A stretch of 64,000 bases of DNA. Source: Kumtagia sp963820075. GTDB taxonomy: Bacteria; Pseudomonadota; Alphaproteobacteria; Rhizobiales; Rhizobiaceae. The stretch covers positions 62,001 through 126,000 of the forward strand of contig CAWFYS010000004.1 of assembly GCA_963820075.1 (NCBI GenBank). Direction: 5' to 3'. This document shows, piece by piece, positions 17,138 through 25,588 of this stretch (position 1 is the stretch's first letter; each line of letters starts with the position of its first letter). The notes beneath the pieces were generated by a model, which saw only the letters and a list, made by a program, of their open reading frames with translations, was not told the origin of the DNA and searched no databases. A program made the translations under genes and the position numbers.

Positions 17138-20058
17138 GCGAGCAGCTTATGTCGATCGCCTTCCAGGTCAACGGCCGTCCGGTCGCTGTTTCCGTCCCGC
17201 CGATGCGTCGCCTTTCCGCAGTATTGCGCGACGAATTGCGGCTGACCGGCACCAAGGTCGGCTGCGACGCGGGCGACTGCGGGGCATGCACGGTGCTGCT
17301 CGACGGCGAACCGGTCTGCGCCTGCCTGGTGCCGGCGGCGTCGGTCGGCGGCGCCAGGGTGCGCACGGTGGAGGGCCTGGCGAACGGCCGGCTGTCGGCG
17401 CTGCAGGCTTCGTTCCTCGCCCATGGCGCGGCGCAATGCGGCATCTGTACGCCGGCGCTGCTGGTCGCCGCCACCGCGCTGCTGGAGCGCAACCCCGCGC
17501 CGCGCGAAGAGGATGTGAAGGACGCGCTCGGCGGTATACTGTGCCGCTGCACGGGCTACAGAAAGATCATCGCCGCCGTGATCGCCGCGGGCGCGCAGGC
17601 GAAATCGCTTTCCTCGATGGCGAGTGTCGACGCCAAGCGTGCTGACGGCGTGCACGGTGACGCCCTTCGCGTCGCCCCTTGCCTTGCCTCTCCCGGCGAG
17701 GGGAAGGAGCACTGCGCCGTCCGTGCAACAACAGCCGATTCCTCATTGCCGGCCGCCGGCCATGCCGTCGGCGCCTCGCCGGTACGGCTCGACGGTCTGC
17801 CCAAGGTGACAGGCGCGGAGGATTATGGAGGCGACAGCTTTCCGGCCGAGGCGCTGTCGGTCGCGGTGATCCGTTCGCCGCACCACCATGCGCGGTTTTC
17901 CTTCGGCGAACTGGATTCCTATGTGAAGGACAATCCCGGCGTCGCCGCCGTTTTCACCGCGCATGACATTCCGGGAACGAATTGTTTCGGCGTCATCCCG
18001 CCCTTCGCCGATCAGCCGGCCCTTGCCGAGGGCCTCGCGCGGTTTCGTGGCGAGGCGGTGGCGCTTGTCGCCGGCGAGCGCGAGGTGATCGCCGATCTCG
18101 ATCTCTCGGCATTTCCGGTCATTTGGGAACCGCTTCCTCATCTCCTGTATACAAACGAGGCGGGCGCGGAAGGCGCGCACAGGGTTCACGAGAGCCGCGC
18201 CGGCAACCTGTTGACCAAGGGATTCGTCGAGTGCGGCGACCCGGAAGCCGCGCTTGCGGCGGCGGCCGCGACCGTTTCGGGGCAAGTCGAGACCTCCTAT
18301 GTCGAGCACGCCTATATCGAACCGGAGGCTGGCTGGGCGGTGATGGACGGCGATATGCTGGTGATCACCGCCTGCACGCAAGCGCCCTATATGGATCGCG
18401 ATGACACGGCGAAGGTGCTGGGGCTTCCGCCTGAAAAGGTGCGCATCGTGCCGACCGCGACCGGCGGCGGCTTCGGCTCGAAACTGGACATTTCGGTGCA
18501 GCCGCTGATCGGGCTGGTGGCGATGAAGACCGGCCGGCCGGCGGCTATCGCCTACACAAGGCCGGACTCGATGGCCTCCACCACCAAGCGCCATCCGGCC
18601 GTGATGCGGGCAGTGATCGGGGCGGATGCCGGGGGCCGGGTCACCGGCATGGTGTTTTCCGGAGAATTCAATACCGGCGCCTATGCGAGCTTCGGTCCGA
18701 CCGTGGCGAACCGCGTGCCGGTTCATGCCTGCGGTCCCTATTTCACGCCGAACTATCGGGCCTCCGGCACCGCGATCCACACCAATGGCCCGGTATCGGG
18801 CGCCTTTCGCGGCTTCGGCGTGCCGCAGGCGACCGTCATGCAGGAGACGCTCTACGACGAACTGGCGCAAAAACTCGGACATGACAGGCTGGACTTCCGG
18901 TTGAGAAATGCGTTGCGCGACGGCATGGCCACCGCGACGGGGCATGTGCTGGAAAGCGGCGTCGGCATCGCCGCCTGCCTGGAGTCGTTGAGACCGCATT
19001 GGCGGCGCGCGCTAGGTGAAGCGGAAGCCTTCAACGCGCTGAGCGGGACGGTGAAGCGCGGCGTCGGCGTGGCCTCATGCTGGTACGGCTGCGGCAACAC
19101 CTCGCTGCCCAATCCCTCGACCATCCGCATCGGCATCTCCGCCGACGGCATGGTCGTGCTTCACCAGGGTGCTGTCGATATCGGCCAGGGGTCCAACACG
19201 GTCATCGCGCAGATCGCCGCCGACGCCCTTTGCCTGCCGCTGGAAAAATTCCGGCTGATGAGCGCCGACACGGCGATTTCCCCGGACGCCGGCAAGACGT
19301 CGGCCTCGCGGCAGACCTTCGTGACCGGCAAGGCGGCGCAAAAGGCGGCGATGGCGCTGCGCGAGGAAATCCTGCGTTTCGCCAATGTCTCGCCATCGGC
19401 TGAGCTTGCGCTGGACGGTCCCGTACTGGTCATTCGCGAGGGAGAGGCCTACCGCACGATCGACCTTTCGGCGCTGCCCGCCGACCGGCAGGAAATGGTG
19501 TTCGTGGCCGAGGAGACCTACGATCCTCCGACCACGCCGCTCGACGGCAAGGGGCAGGGAAAGCCCTATGCCGTCTATGGCTGGGGCGCGCAGATCGCCG
19601 AACTGGAAGTCGACCTCGCCTTGGGGACCGTGCGGCTGGTCAAGATTACCGCCGCGCATGATGTCGGCAAGGCGATCAACCCGCTGCTCGCCGAGGGGCA
19701 GATCGAGGGCGGCATCGCGCAGGGCATCGGCATGGCGCTGATGGAGGAATATATTCCGGGCCGCACCGAAAACCTGCACGACTATCTCATCCCGACCTTT
19801 GGCGATGTCCCGCCGATCGAAACCATTCTGGTCGAGGTGCCCGACCCCGAAGGGCCGTTCGGCGCCAAGGGGCTTGGCGAGCATGTGCTGATCCCGACCG
19901 CGCCGGCGATCCTCAACGCGATCCGCCATGCCACCGGCGTCCTGGTGACAAAGCTTCCCGCCACGCCTTCGCGCATCCGGGCGGCCATCCGCCAGGCGCA
20001 GGCTGAGCGGGCCGCTGACAGGAATCCTGTCGTGACCGATGGGGCATCCGGCCAATGA
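17134..20058 (+). CDS. Molybdenum hydroxylase, fused [2Fe-2S] and molybdopterin subunits
   Basis: A 974-residue fusion. The N-terminal domain (1-160) holds a plant-type [2Fe-2S] cluster (Cys44, Cys49, Cys52, Cys64) and a second cluster with CGIC and CRCTG. A low-complexity linker of about 60 residues leads to the molybdopterin domain. That domain shows GGGFGSKLD, GAFRGFGVPQ, QGAVDIGQGSN and the C-terminal GAKGLGEH with the active-site glutamate. These enzymes hydroxylate aromatic N-heterocycles with water. With pncA and a 6-hydroxynicotinate-reductase-like gene adjacent, nicotinate 6-hydroxylation is the favoured guess; xanthine or another purine/pyridine is not excluded. Fusion of the two subunits is less common than separate genes. 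Confidence 0.9.
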   Translation: MSEQLMSIAFQVNGRPVAVSVPPMRRLSAVLRDELRLTGTKVGCDAGDCGACTVLLDGEPVCACLVPAASVGGARVRTVEGLANGRLSALQASFLAHGAAQCGICTPALLVAATALLERNPAPREEDVKDALGGILCRCTGYRKIIAAVIAAGAQAKSLSSMASVDAKRADGVHGDALRVAPCLASPGEGKEHCAVRATTADSSLPAAGHAVGASPVRLDGLPKVTGAEDYGGDSFPAEALSVAVIRSPHHHARFSFGELDSYVKDNPGVAAVFTAHDIPGTNCFGVIPPFADQPALAEGLARFRGEAVALVAGEREVIADLDLSAFPVIWEPLPHLLYTNEAGAEGAHRVHESRAGNLLTKGFVECGDPEAALAAAAATVSGQVETSYVEHAYIEPEAGWAVMDGDMLVITACTQAPYMDRDDTAKVLGLPPEKVRIVPTATGGGFGSKLDISVQPLIGLVAMKTGRPAAIAYTRPDSMASTTKRHPAVMRAVIGADAGGRVTGMVFSGEFNTGAYASFGPTVANRVPVHACGPYFTPNYRASGTAIHTNGPVSGAFRGFGVPQATVMQETLYDELAQKLGHDRLDFRLRNALRDGMATATGHVLESGVGIAACLESLRPHWRRALGEAEAFNALSGTVKRGVGVASCWYGCGNTSLPNPSTIRIGISADGMVVLHQGAVDIGQGSNTVIAQIAADALCLPLEKFRLMSADTAISPDAGKTSASRQTFVTGKAAQKAAMALREEILRFANVSPSAELALDGPVLVIREGEAYRTIDLSALPADRQEMVFVAEETYDPPTTPLDGKGQGKPYAVYGWGAQIAELEVDLALGTVRLVKITAAHDVGKAINPLLAEGQIEGGIAQGIGMALMEEYIPGRTENLHDYLIPTFGDVPPIETILVEVPDPEGPFGAKGLGEHVLIPTAPAILNAIRHATGVLVTKLPATPSRIRAAIRQAQAERAADRNPVVTDGASGQ

Positions 20059-21587
20059 GCGAGCTTTCCGAGCGCTTCGAGACACACGATCCCGGCTTGA
20101 AGAAGGTCGCCGAAAAGATCCGCTGCGATGCCTGCCCGGTGATGTGCTACATCGCCGAGGGACGCACCGGCGCCTGCGACCGCTACGGCAATTTCGGCGG
20201 CAGGATCGTGCGCTGCGATCCGCTGACGATTCTCGAACATGCCCTGGAAGGCGGCGGCGCGCTGGTGCCGTTCGGGTCGCAAGGCGAGGCGTGGGACGGC
20301 GAACTCGTCAACGGCAATCGCCGCTTCGTCACCGCGATCGGCGCCGGCACCACCTACCCCGACTACAAGCCCGCGCCCTTCATCGTCAGCCAGTCGGTCG
20401 AGGGCGTCGATCTCGTGACGGTCGTCACGGAAGGAATATTCTCCTATTGCGGGGTCAAGATAAAGATCGACACGGATCGGCATATCGGCTCCGAGACGGC
20501 GACGGTGCGCAGCCAGGGCGAGGCGGTGGGCCACGTCACCACCGGCGAATACGGCTCGCAGATGCTGTCGCTGGGCGGCGTGCATCATCTTACCGGCGGC
20601 TCCAAGGCGGAGGGCCGTGCGACCTGCGAGGCCATGCTCGATCTTTGCAACCGCAAGCCGGTGGAGCTTTCGATCGATGGCGGCGCCAACGTCGTGATCG
20701 CGGCCGGCAAGGCGCCAATCATCGACGGCAAGCAGGAGCACCGCATGCGGGTCGGCTGCGGCTCGGCCACCATCGGCATGTTCGCCGCGCAATGGCGCGG
20801 GCTGGTCGACGAGGTGGTGGTGGTCGACGACCACATTACCGGCGTGGTGTCGGAACACCAGGCGGGCAAGGTGCTGGGCTGGGAAGACACCGGCATCAAG
20901 ATCATCGGGCGGCGCTCGACGCCCGGCCGCTATTTCAAGGTGTCGGAACCCGGCCTTGGCTGGGGCGGCACGACGATTTCGGACCCGCTGTCGATCCTCG
21001 GCGACTGGAATGCCAGGAAGGGCGCGCGGCCCGGCCTGTCGCTGCTGATGGTCTCGACCACGGGCGAGCAATCCGCCTATTACGAGCTCGATGCCGACCT
21101 CAAGCCGGTGCAGATGCCGTTCCCCGAGCGGCTGAGAAAATCGGTCGGCCTGATCGAGGAGAATTGCGAGCCGGCGCTGTGCACGGTCCTGTTCGTCGGC
21201 GGGGCGGGCGGCAGCCTGCGCGCGGGCGTGACGGAGAACCCGGTCAATCTGACGCGCTCGGTGCACGAACTGCGCACCTATGTGACCATGGGCGGCGCGC
21301 CGGTCTATGTCTGGCCGGGCGGCGGCATCACGCTGATGGCCGATGTCATGCGCGTGCCCGAGGGCGCCTTCGGCTATGTGCCTACCCCGGCGCTGGTGGC
21401 GCCGATCGAATTCACGCTGCGGCGCGACGACTATGTTCGCCTGGGCGGCTACGAGGCCGAGATCCGGACGGTCGAGGACGTGCTGGCGAAGGGCGGCGAA
21501 TATTTCAACGACCGCCGCGCGGCGATCGCGGCGCGCGACAATCCATGGCCGCCGCTGCAGCAGCTTCGGCAATCGGCGCCGGCATGA
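20055..21587 (+). CDS. 6-hydroxynicotinate reductase-like Fe-S protein
   Basis: A 510-residue protein resembling proteins annotated as 6-hydroxynicotinate reductase, the enzyme that in Eubacterium barkeri reduces 6-hydroxynicotinate to 1,4,5,6-tetrahydro-6-oxonicotinate with reduced ferredoxin. An N-terminal cluster motif is clear: Cys24, Cys27, Cys31 and Cys41 in CDACPVMC...GAC, as for a [4Fe-4S] site. Glycine-rich blocks such as GEYGSQMLSLGGVHHLTGGS follow. It overlaps the molybdenum hydroxylase stop by 4 bases (ATGA), so both are made from one transcript, matching consecutive steps. The name rests on family resemblance, not on a conserved catalytic residue I can assign. Confidence 0.78.
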   Translation: MSELSERFETHDPGLKKVAEKIRCDACPVMCYIAEGRTGACDRYGNFGGRIVRCDPLTILEHALEGGGALVPFGSQGEAWDGELVNGNRRFVTAIGAGTTYPDYKPAPFIVSQSVEGVDLVTVVTEGIFSYCGVKIKIDTDRHIGSETATVRSQGEAVGHVTTGEYGSQMLSLGGVHHLTGGSKAEGRATCEAMLDLCNRKPVELSIDGGANVVIAAGKAPIIDGKQEHRMRVGCGSATIGMFAAQWRGLVDEVVVVDDHITGVVSEHQAGKVLGWEDTGIKIIGRRSTPGRYFKVSEPGLGWGGTTISDPLSILGDWNARKGARPGLSLLMVSTTGEQSAYYELDADLKPVQMPFPERLRKSVGLIEENCEPALCTVLFVGGAGGSLRAGVTENPVNLTRSVHELRTYVTMGGAPVYVWPGGGITLMADVMRVPEGAFGYVPTPALVAPIEFTLRRDDYVRLGGYEAEIRTVEDVLAKGGEYFNDRRAAIAARDNPWPPLQQLRQSAPA

Positions 21588-21615
21588 TGAGATCTTGCAG
21601 AAAGGTCGCAGAAGA

Positions 21616-21726
21616 GGCGGCAAGGAGAAGCTGCCGATCTCCCCCGCGAGGGGGAGATCGGCAGCTTCCCTTGCCGCAAGCAAGACGGAGACTTCACTCT
21701 TCGTTAAGCGAGTTCGGAGCCCTGCG
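21616..21726. repeat. Palindromic repeat, copy 2, with strong 18-bp hairpin
   Basis: This repeat fills the 140-bp gap before the UPF0280 gene. It contains a perfect inverted repeat, arms 21628-21645 and 21650-21667 around loop GCGA, extended by GGCAAGG/CCTTGCC outside. The tail CAAGACGGAGA...CTCTTCGTTAAGCGAG matches copy 1 at 2481-2510. It lies inside an apparent operon and probably affects expression of the downstream genes. Confidence 0.8.
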
Positions 21727-21727
21727 C

Positions 21728-22888
21728 ATGATGCAGCAGGCGCAAGCGCATTGGCTGCCGGACGGCAGGCGGCTTCACCTCAATCATGGGCCGATCGACC
21801 TGATCGTGGAGGCTTTTGGAGAGGCTGGCGAAGTGCAGGCCGCTTACGGCCAGGCGGTGGCGCGGTTCCGCACGGTGCTTTCGGAACTGGTCGAGGAACT
21901 GGCCGAGTTGCGCCGGCCTGCCACGGCCGGCCGGCCGCGTCCGTTCGCCGGAAGCATGGCGCGCCGCATGGAGGCTTCCGTTGTGCCGCTGGCGGAGGTT
22001 TTCGTCACGCCGATGGCGGCTGTCGCCGGCGCCGTCGCCGACGAGGTGCTGGCGGCGCTGCTTGCGGGTCGGACGGTGGAGCGCGCCTATGTCAATAATG
22101 GCGGCGACATCGCCCTTTATCTGGCGGAGGGCCAGGAGCTTTCGCTGGCGGTCGCCGGAACGGGGCACGGCCTGGCCGACCGGATTCGGTTGAGCGCGGC
22201 GGGTCCGGCGCGCGGCGTCGCGACCAGCGGCTGGCGGGGCCGCTCCTTTTCGCTGGGCATTGCCGATGCGGTGACGGTGCTGGCGCGAACGGCGGCGCAG
22301 GCCGACGCGGCGGCGACGATCATCGCCAATGCCGTCGATCTGGCCGGCCACCCGGCCGTGCAAAGGCGGCCGGCAATCGAACTCGCGCCGGACAGTGATC
22401 TCGGCGAGCGGCCGGTGACGGTGGGCGTGGGCGCGCTGACCCCGGCGGAGGTCGGGCAGGCGCTCGCCGGCGGATTGGCTGCGGCCGAGATGCTCCGCCG
22501 CCGTGGCCTGATCGAAGCGGCGGCGCTTTTCCTGGGGGGAGAAATTCGCGAATGCGGGTCTGAACTCGGGTCAAGGGTCGATCATCACCCCCTCTCCGCC
22601 TCGCTGCGCTCGGCACCTCTCCCCCACTCACATGGGGGCGAGGAAACGCCGGCCGGAACGCTTGGCATCCTTCCTCGCCCCTGCGAAGCTCTTGCAAAGA
22701 GAGGTGCCGAGCGTAGCGAGGCGGAGAGGGGTATCGGCAATTTGCCAACCTGCCATCACACACAAGGAAACATCGCATGCCTGAATTTCCGATCCGCAAG
22801 ATCGTGGTGGTCAAGGAGGAGATTTTTCATGAGGGCGGACCGGCCGCGGCGAAACCGCGTCTCAGGGCCGCGGCTCTGGCCATCGTGA
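21728..22888 (+). CDS. UPF0280 family protein with repeat-derived C-terminal extension
   Basis: The first roughly 280 residues match the UPF0280 (ApbE-like) family: HWLPDGRRLHLNHGPIDLIVEA near the N-terminus, FVTPMAAVAGAVADEVL near 95-112 and VNNGGDIALYL near 122. The biochemical role is unknown; the family often sits beside 6-hydroxynicotinate reductase and DUF1185 genes. After EAAALFLGGEIREC the frame enters a palindromic repeat (22589-22731) and runs on for about 100 unrelated residues, overlapping the next gene by 112 bases. The original stop seems to have been lost to the repeat insertion. The start may be ATG 21728 or 21731. Confidence 0.78.
   Translation: MMQQAQAHWLPDGRRLHLNHGPIDLIVEAFGEAGEVQAAYGQAVARFRTVLSELVEELAELRRPATAGRPRPFAGSMARRMEASVVPLAEVFVTPMAAVAGAVADEVLAALLAGRTVERAYVNNGGDIALYLAEGQELSLAVAGTGHGLADRIRLSAAGPARGVATSGWRGRSFSLGIADAVTVLARTAAQADAAATIIANAVDLAGHPAVQRRPAIELAPDSDLGERPVTVGVGALTPAEVGQALAGGLAAAEMLRRRGLIEAAALFLGGEIRECGSELGSRVDHHPLSASLRSAPLPHSHGGEETPAGTLGILPRPCEALAKRGAERSEAERGIGNLPTCHHTQGNIACLNFRSARSWWSRRRFFMRADRPRRNRVSGPRLWPS
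22589..22731. repeat. Palindromic repeat, copy 3, with 33-bp terminal inverted repeats
   Basis: A 143-bp element with arms 22589-22621 and 22699-22731 that are inverted copies with only one mismatch over 33 bases (start CCCCTCTCCGCCTCGCTGCG). The centre carries GAGG/CCTC-rich sequence as in the other copies. It encodes no transposase, so it resembles a MITE or large REP unit. It lies within the reading frame at the 3' end of the UPF0280 gene. Confidence 0.88.
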
Positions 22889-23361
22889 AGAACCCTTTTG
22901 CCGGGCGATACGTCGAGGAACTGCAGCCGGCCATGGATGACCTCAAGCCGCTCGGCCTGATGCTGTCGGATCGGCTCATCGAGGTATTGGGCGGTGATCC
23001 GCAGCCGATCGACGGCTACGGCAAGGGCGCGATCGTCGGCGCGGCGGGTGAGCTTGAACATGGCGCGCTCTGGCATGTCCCCGGCGGCTATGCGATGCGC
23101 GAGCGGCTTGGCGATGCCAAGGCGATCGTGCCGTCGGCCAAGAAGGTGGGCGGCATGGGCGCGCGCCTCGACGTGCCGCTGGGCCACATCAACGCGGCTT
23201 ACGTGCGCAGCCATTTCGACGCGATGGAGATAGGCGTGGCCGACGGGCCGCGGCCCGACGAGATTGTCTTTTGTCTCGCCATGACCATCGGCCCGCGCAT
23301 CCATGACCGTATGGGCGGGCTGGCGGCGACCGACATAAAGGCGTGGGACGGGCTGCGGTGA
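22777..23361 (+). CDS. DUF1185 (amino acid synthesis family) protein
   Basis: A 194-residue protein of the DUF1185 family, often labelled amino acid synthesis family protein; no reaction is established. Recognisable blocks are KIVVVKEEIFHEGG at residues 7-20, KNPFAGRYVEEL near 38-49, GKGAIVGAAGELEHGA near 82-97 and HINAAYVRSHFDAMEIG near 136-152. A ribosome site AAGGAAA precedes the ATG. It overlaps the following MarR gene by 4 bases. Proteins of this family recur in catabolic clusters for N-heterocycles and hydroxyacids, so an accessory catabolic role is inferred. Confidence 0.85.
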   Translation: MPEFPIRKIVVVKEEIFHEGGPAAAKPRLRAAALAIVKNPFAGRYVEELQPAMDDLKPLGLMLSDRLIEVLGGDPQPIDGYGKGAIVGAAGELEHGALWHVPGGYAMRERLGDAKAIVPSAKKVGGMGARLDVPLGHINAAYVRSHFDAMEIGVADGPRPDEIVFCLAMTIGPRIHDRMGGLAATDIKAWDGLR

Positions 23362-23813
23362 GCGGCGAGGACCTGAAGCTTGCCGATGCCGACGAGCCTG
23401 CTCCGGACGGCTACCGTTTGCAGGATCAGATCGGCTTTATCCTGCGGCGCGCCCACCAGCGCCATGTGGCGATTTTCGCCAGCCACATCGCCGATCTGAC
23501 GCCGCCGCAATTCGCCGCGCTCGCCAGGCTGCGCGATCTCGGCGAGACCTCGCAGAACCAGCTCGGCGCGGCGATCGCCATGGATGGAGCGACCGTGAAA
23601 GGGGTGATCGACCGCCTCAGGGCGCGCGGCCTGGTGGAAATCGGCAAGCACCAGGTGGACAAGCGGCTTCTGATGGTGCGCCTGACCGAGGACGGGCGGC
23701 GGGCGGTCGAGGAGCTTGTTCCGCTGGCGGAAAGGATCACGGCGGAGACGCTGTCGCCGCTCGGCGCCAAGGATGCGGCGATGCTGGTGAAGCTGCTCGC
23801 GAAGATCGCGTAG
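23358..23813 (+). CDS. MarR family transcriptional regulator
   Basis: A 151-residue winged-helix regulator: dimerisation helices at both ends, and a central DNA-binding part with TPPQFAALARL, ETSQNQLGAAIAMDGATVKG (recognition helix) and the wing KHQVDKRLLMVRLTEDG. The GTG start at 23358 overlaps the DUF1185 stop (GTGA). As last gene of the rightward operon and convergent with hyuBA, it is the likely local regulator. A shared palindrome at 16229 and a related site at 27733 are its candidate operators. The inducer is probably a pathway pyridine, by inference. Confidence 0.88.
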   Translation: MSGEDLKLADADEPAPDGYRLQDQIGFILRRAHQRHVAIFASHIADLTPPQFAALARLRDLGETSQNQLGAAIAMDGATVKGVIDRLRARGLVEIGKHQVDKRLLMVRLTEDGRRAVEELVPLAERITAETLSPLGAKDAAMLVKLLAKIA

Positions 23814-23827
23814 CGAGCAGTCGGAGC

Positions 23828-25588
23828 CTATCGGTCGATTGCCTCGGCGTCGGGCAAGGGACCGAACTTTTCACGCGCCTCCTCGGCGGTGTAATAGCCC
23901 ATCGCCAAATCGTGCCGCACAAGCTCGGGATCGCGGGCGGACGGGTCGCCGTAACCGCCGCCGCCGGGCGTCTCGACGCTGACACGGTCGCCGGCTTTGA
24001 GCGGAATATCCTGCTCTTTCGACAGATGCGGCGGCACATGCGCGATGCCGTCGCGATAGACGGTGACCTTGTTGACGGCGCCGTCCTTGCCGCCGAGCAC
24101 GCCTTGCGGTCCGACGCGGCCATGGTCCATGACGAAGGAGGCGCGCGCCTCGCCGCGCAGCAATTCCACCTCGTAGGCGAGACCGAAGCCGCCGCGATGC
24201 TTGCCCGCGCCGCCCGATCCCTCGCGCAGCCTGTAATGCCGGTAGAGGACGGGAAAGGCCTGCTCCATGATTTCGACGGGCGGCGATTTCGATATGCCGA
24301 TGGTCGAGCAGCCGTTGGAGAGGCCGTCGCCGCCGGCGTAACCGCCATAGCCGCCGCCGGAGATCTGGTACATCACATAGTCGCGTCCGCGCGCCGGGTC
24401 CGACCCGCCGAGCGCGAAATTGCCGCTGGAGCCGGCCGGCGCGGCCGTGACCTTGTCGGGCAGAGCCTGCACCATGGCCGCGAACACGGCCTCGGCTATG
24501 CGCTGCGAGACCTCGGCCGCGCAGCCCGAGACCGGGCGCGGATAGCGCGCGTCGAGGAAGGTGCCTTCCGGCCGCCGGATGATCAGCGGCTCGAACGCGC
24601 CGGCGCTGATCGGGACATCGGGGAAGATGTGGCGCATTGCGAGGTAGACCGCCGACAGCGTGGTCGCCAGCACGCTGTTCATCGGGCCCGCGCAGGGCGG
24701 GCTGGAGCCGGAAAAGTCGAAGCTCAGCGTGTCGCCGACCTTCTCGATCGACAGCGCAATGGTGAGCGGCCGGTCGACCACCCCGTCGGAATCGACGATT
24801 GCCGTCGATCGCCAGGTGCCGTCCGGCATGCGCGCAATATGCGCCCGCATCTGTTCCGCGGCACGCCGCCTGAGTTCGGCGATGGCCTCGACGACGGTTG
24901 CGTCGCCGTAGCGGTCGAGGATCTGGAAGAGGCGCGCCTTGCCGACATGCAGTGCTGCGGCCTGCGCCTTGACATCGCCGATGCGCTGGTCCGCCACCCG
25001 GATGTTGGAGGTGATGATCGCGTAGATTTCCGGGTCGAGCGCGCCTCTTTTGAAGAGTTTGACCGGCGGCAGCCGGAGGCCCTCCTGTTCCACCGCCGTG
25101 GCCGACGCGGAAAAGCCGCCCGGCACCGCGCCGCCTATGTCGGGCCAGTGGCCGGTATTCGACAGCCAGCAGAAGATCCTCCCCTCCCGGTAGACCGGCA
25201 TGGCGAAGCGCACGTCCATCAGATGCGTGCCGCCGAGATATGGATCGTTGACGATATAGATGTCGCCGTCCTGCGGCTCCAGGCAGCGGCCTGCGGCGAT
25301 CATCTCGATGATGGTCCTTGTCGAATGCTGCATGACCCCGACGAATACGGGCAGGCCTTCGCTGCCCTGGGCGATAAGCGAGCCGTCGAGGGCCGAATAG
25401 ATGCCGTCCGAACGATCGTTGGCCTCCGCGATGACAGGCGAGAAGGCTGCCCGCGAGAAGGTCAGGTCCATCTCGTCGCAGGCCTGCTGGAGTGCGGCCT
25501 GAATGACCGAAAGCGTGATGGCGTCGAGGCTCATGACGGGCACGCCGGTGACCGGTGTCCGGTTCGGAAAAGCATCCTCATCACCCAC
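23828..25588 (-). CDS. Hydantoinase B / oxoprolinase beta-type subunit
   Basis: A 586-residue HyuB-family protein. Typical blocks are EANDRSDGIYSALDGSLIAQG near residues 54-74, YIVNDPYLGGTHLMDVR near 110, the glycine-rich QISGGGYGGYAGGDG near 415 and GGGGYGDP near the C-terminus. With HyuA it forms an enzyme that opens lactam or hydantoin rings, in many members with ATP. It overlaps hyuA by 8 bases. The neighbourhood suggests that the substrate could be a cyclic lactam made by the reductase, such as tetrahydro-6-oxonicotinate; that is inference. Confidence 0.88.
   Translation of the reverse strand: MGDEDAFPNRTPVTGVPVMSLDAITLSVIQAALQQACDEMDLTFSRAAFSPVIAEANDRSDGIYSALDGSLIAQGSEGLPVFVGVMQHSTRTIIEMIAAGRCLEPQDGDIYIVNDPYLGGTHLMDVRFAMPVYREGRIFCWLSNTGHWPDIGGAVPGGFSASATAVEQEGLRLPPVKLFKRGALDPEIYAIITSNIRVADQRIGDVKAQAAALHVGKARLFQILDRYGDATVVEAIAELRRRAAEQMRAHIARMPDGTWRSTAIVDSDGVVDRPLTIALSIEKVGDTLSFDFSGSSPPCAGPMNSVLATTLSAVYLAMRHIFPDVPISAGAFEPLIIRRPEGTFLDARYPRPVSGCAAEVSQRIAEAVFAAMVQALPDKVTAAPAGSSGNFALGGSDPARGRDYVMYQISGGGYGGYAGGDGLSNGCSTIGISKSPPVEIMEQAFPVLYRHYRLREGSGGAGKHRGGFGLAYEVELLRGEARASFVMDHGRVGPQGVLGGKDGAVNKVTVYRDGIAHVPPHLSKEQDIPLKAGDRVSVETPGGGGYGDPSARDPELVRHDLAMGYYTAEEAREKFGPLPDAEAIDR

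Noticed and set aside
18147..18155. Third match (GTATACAAA) to the operator-like motif
   Set aside because: It lies in the middle of the molybdenum hydroxylase coding region and matches only 9 of 13 bases; treated as chance.
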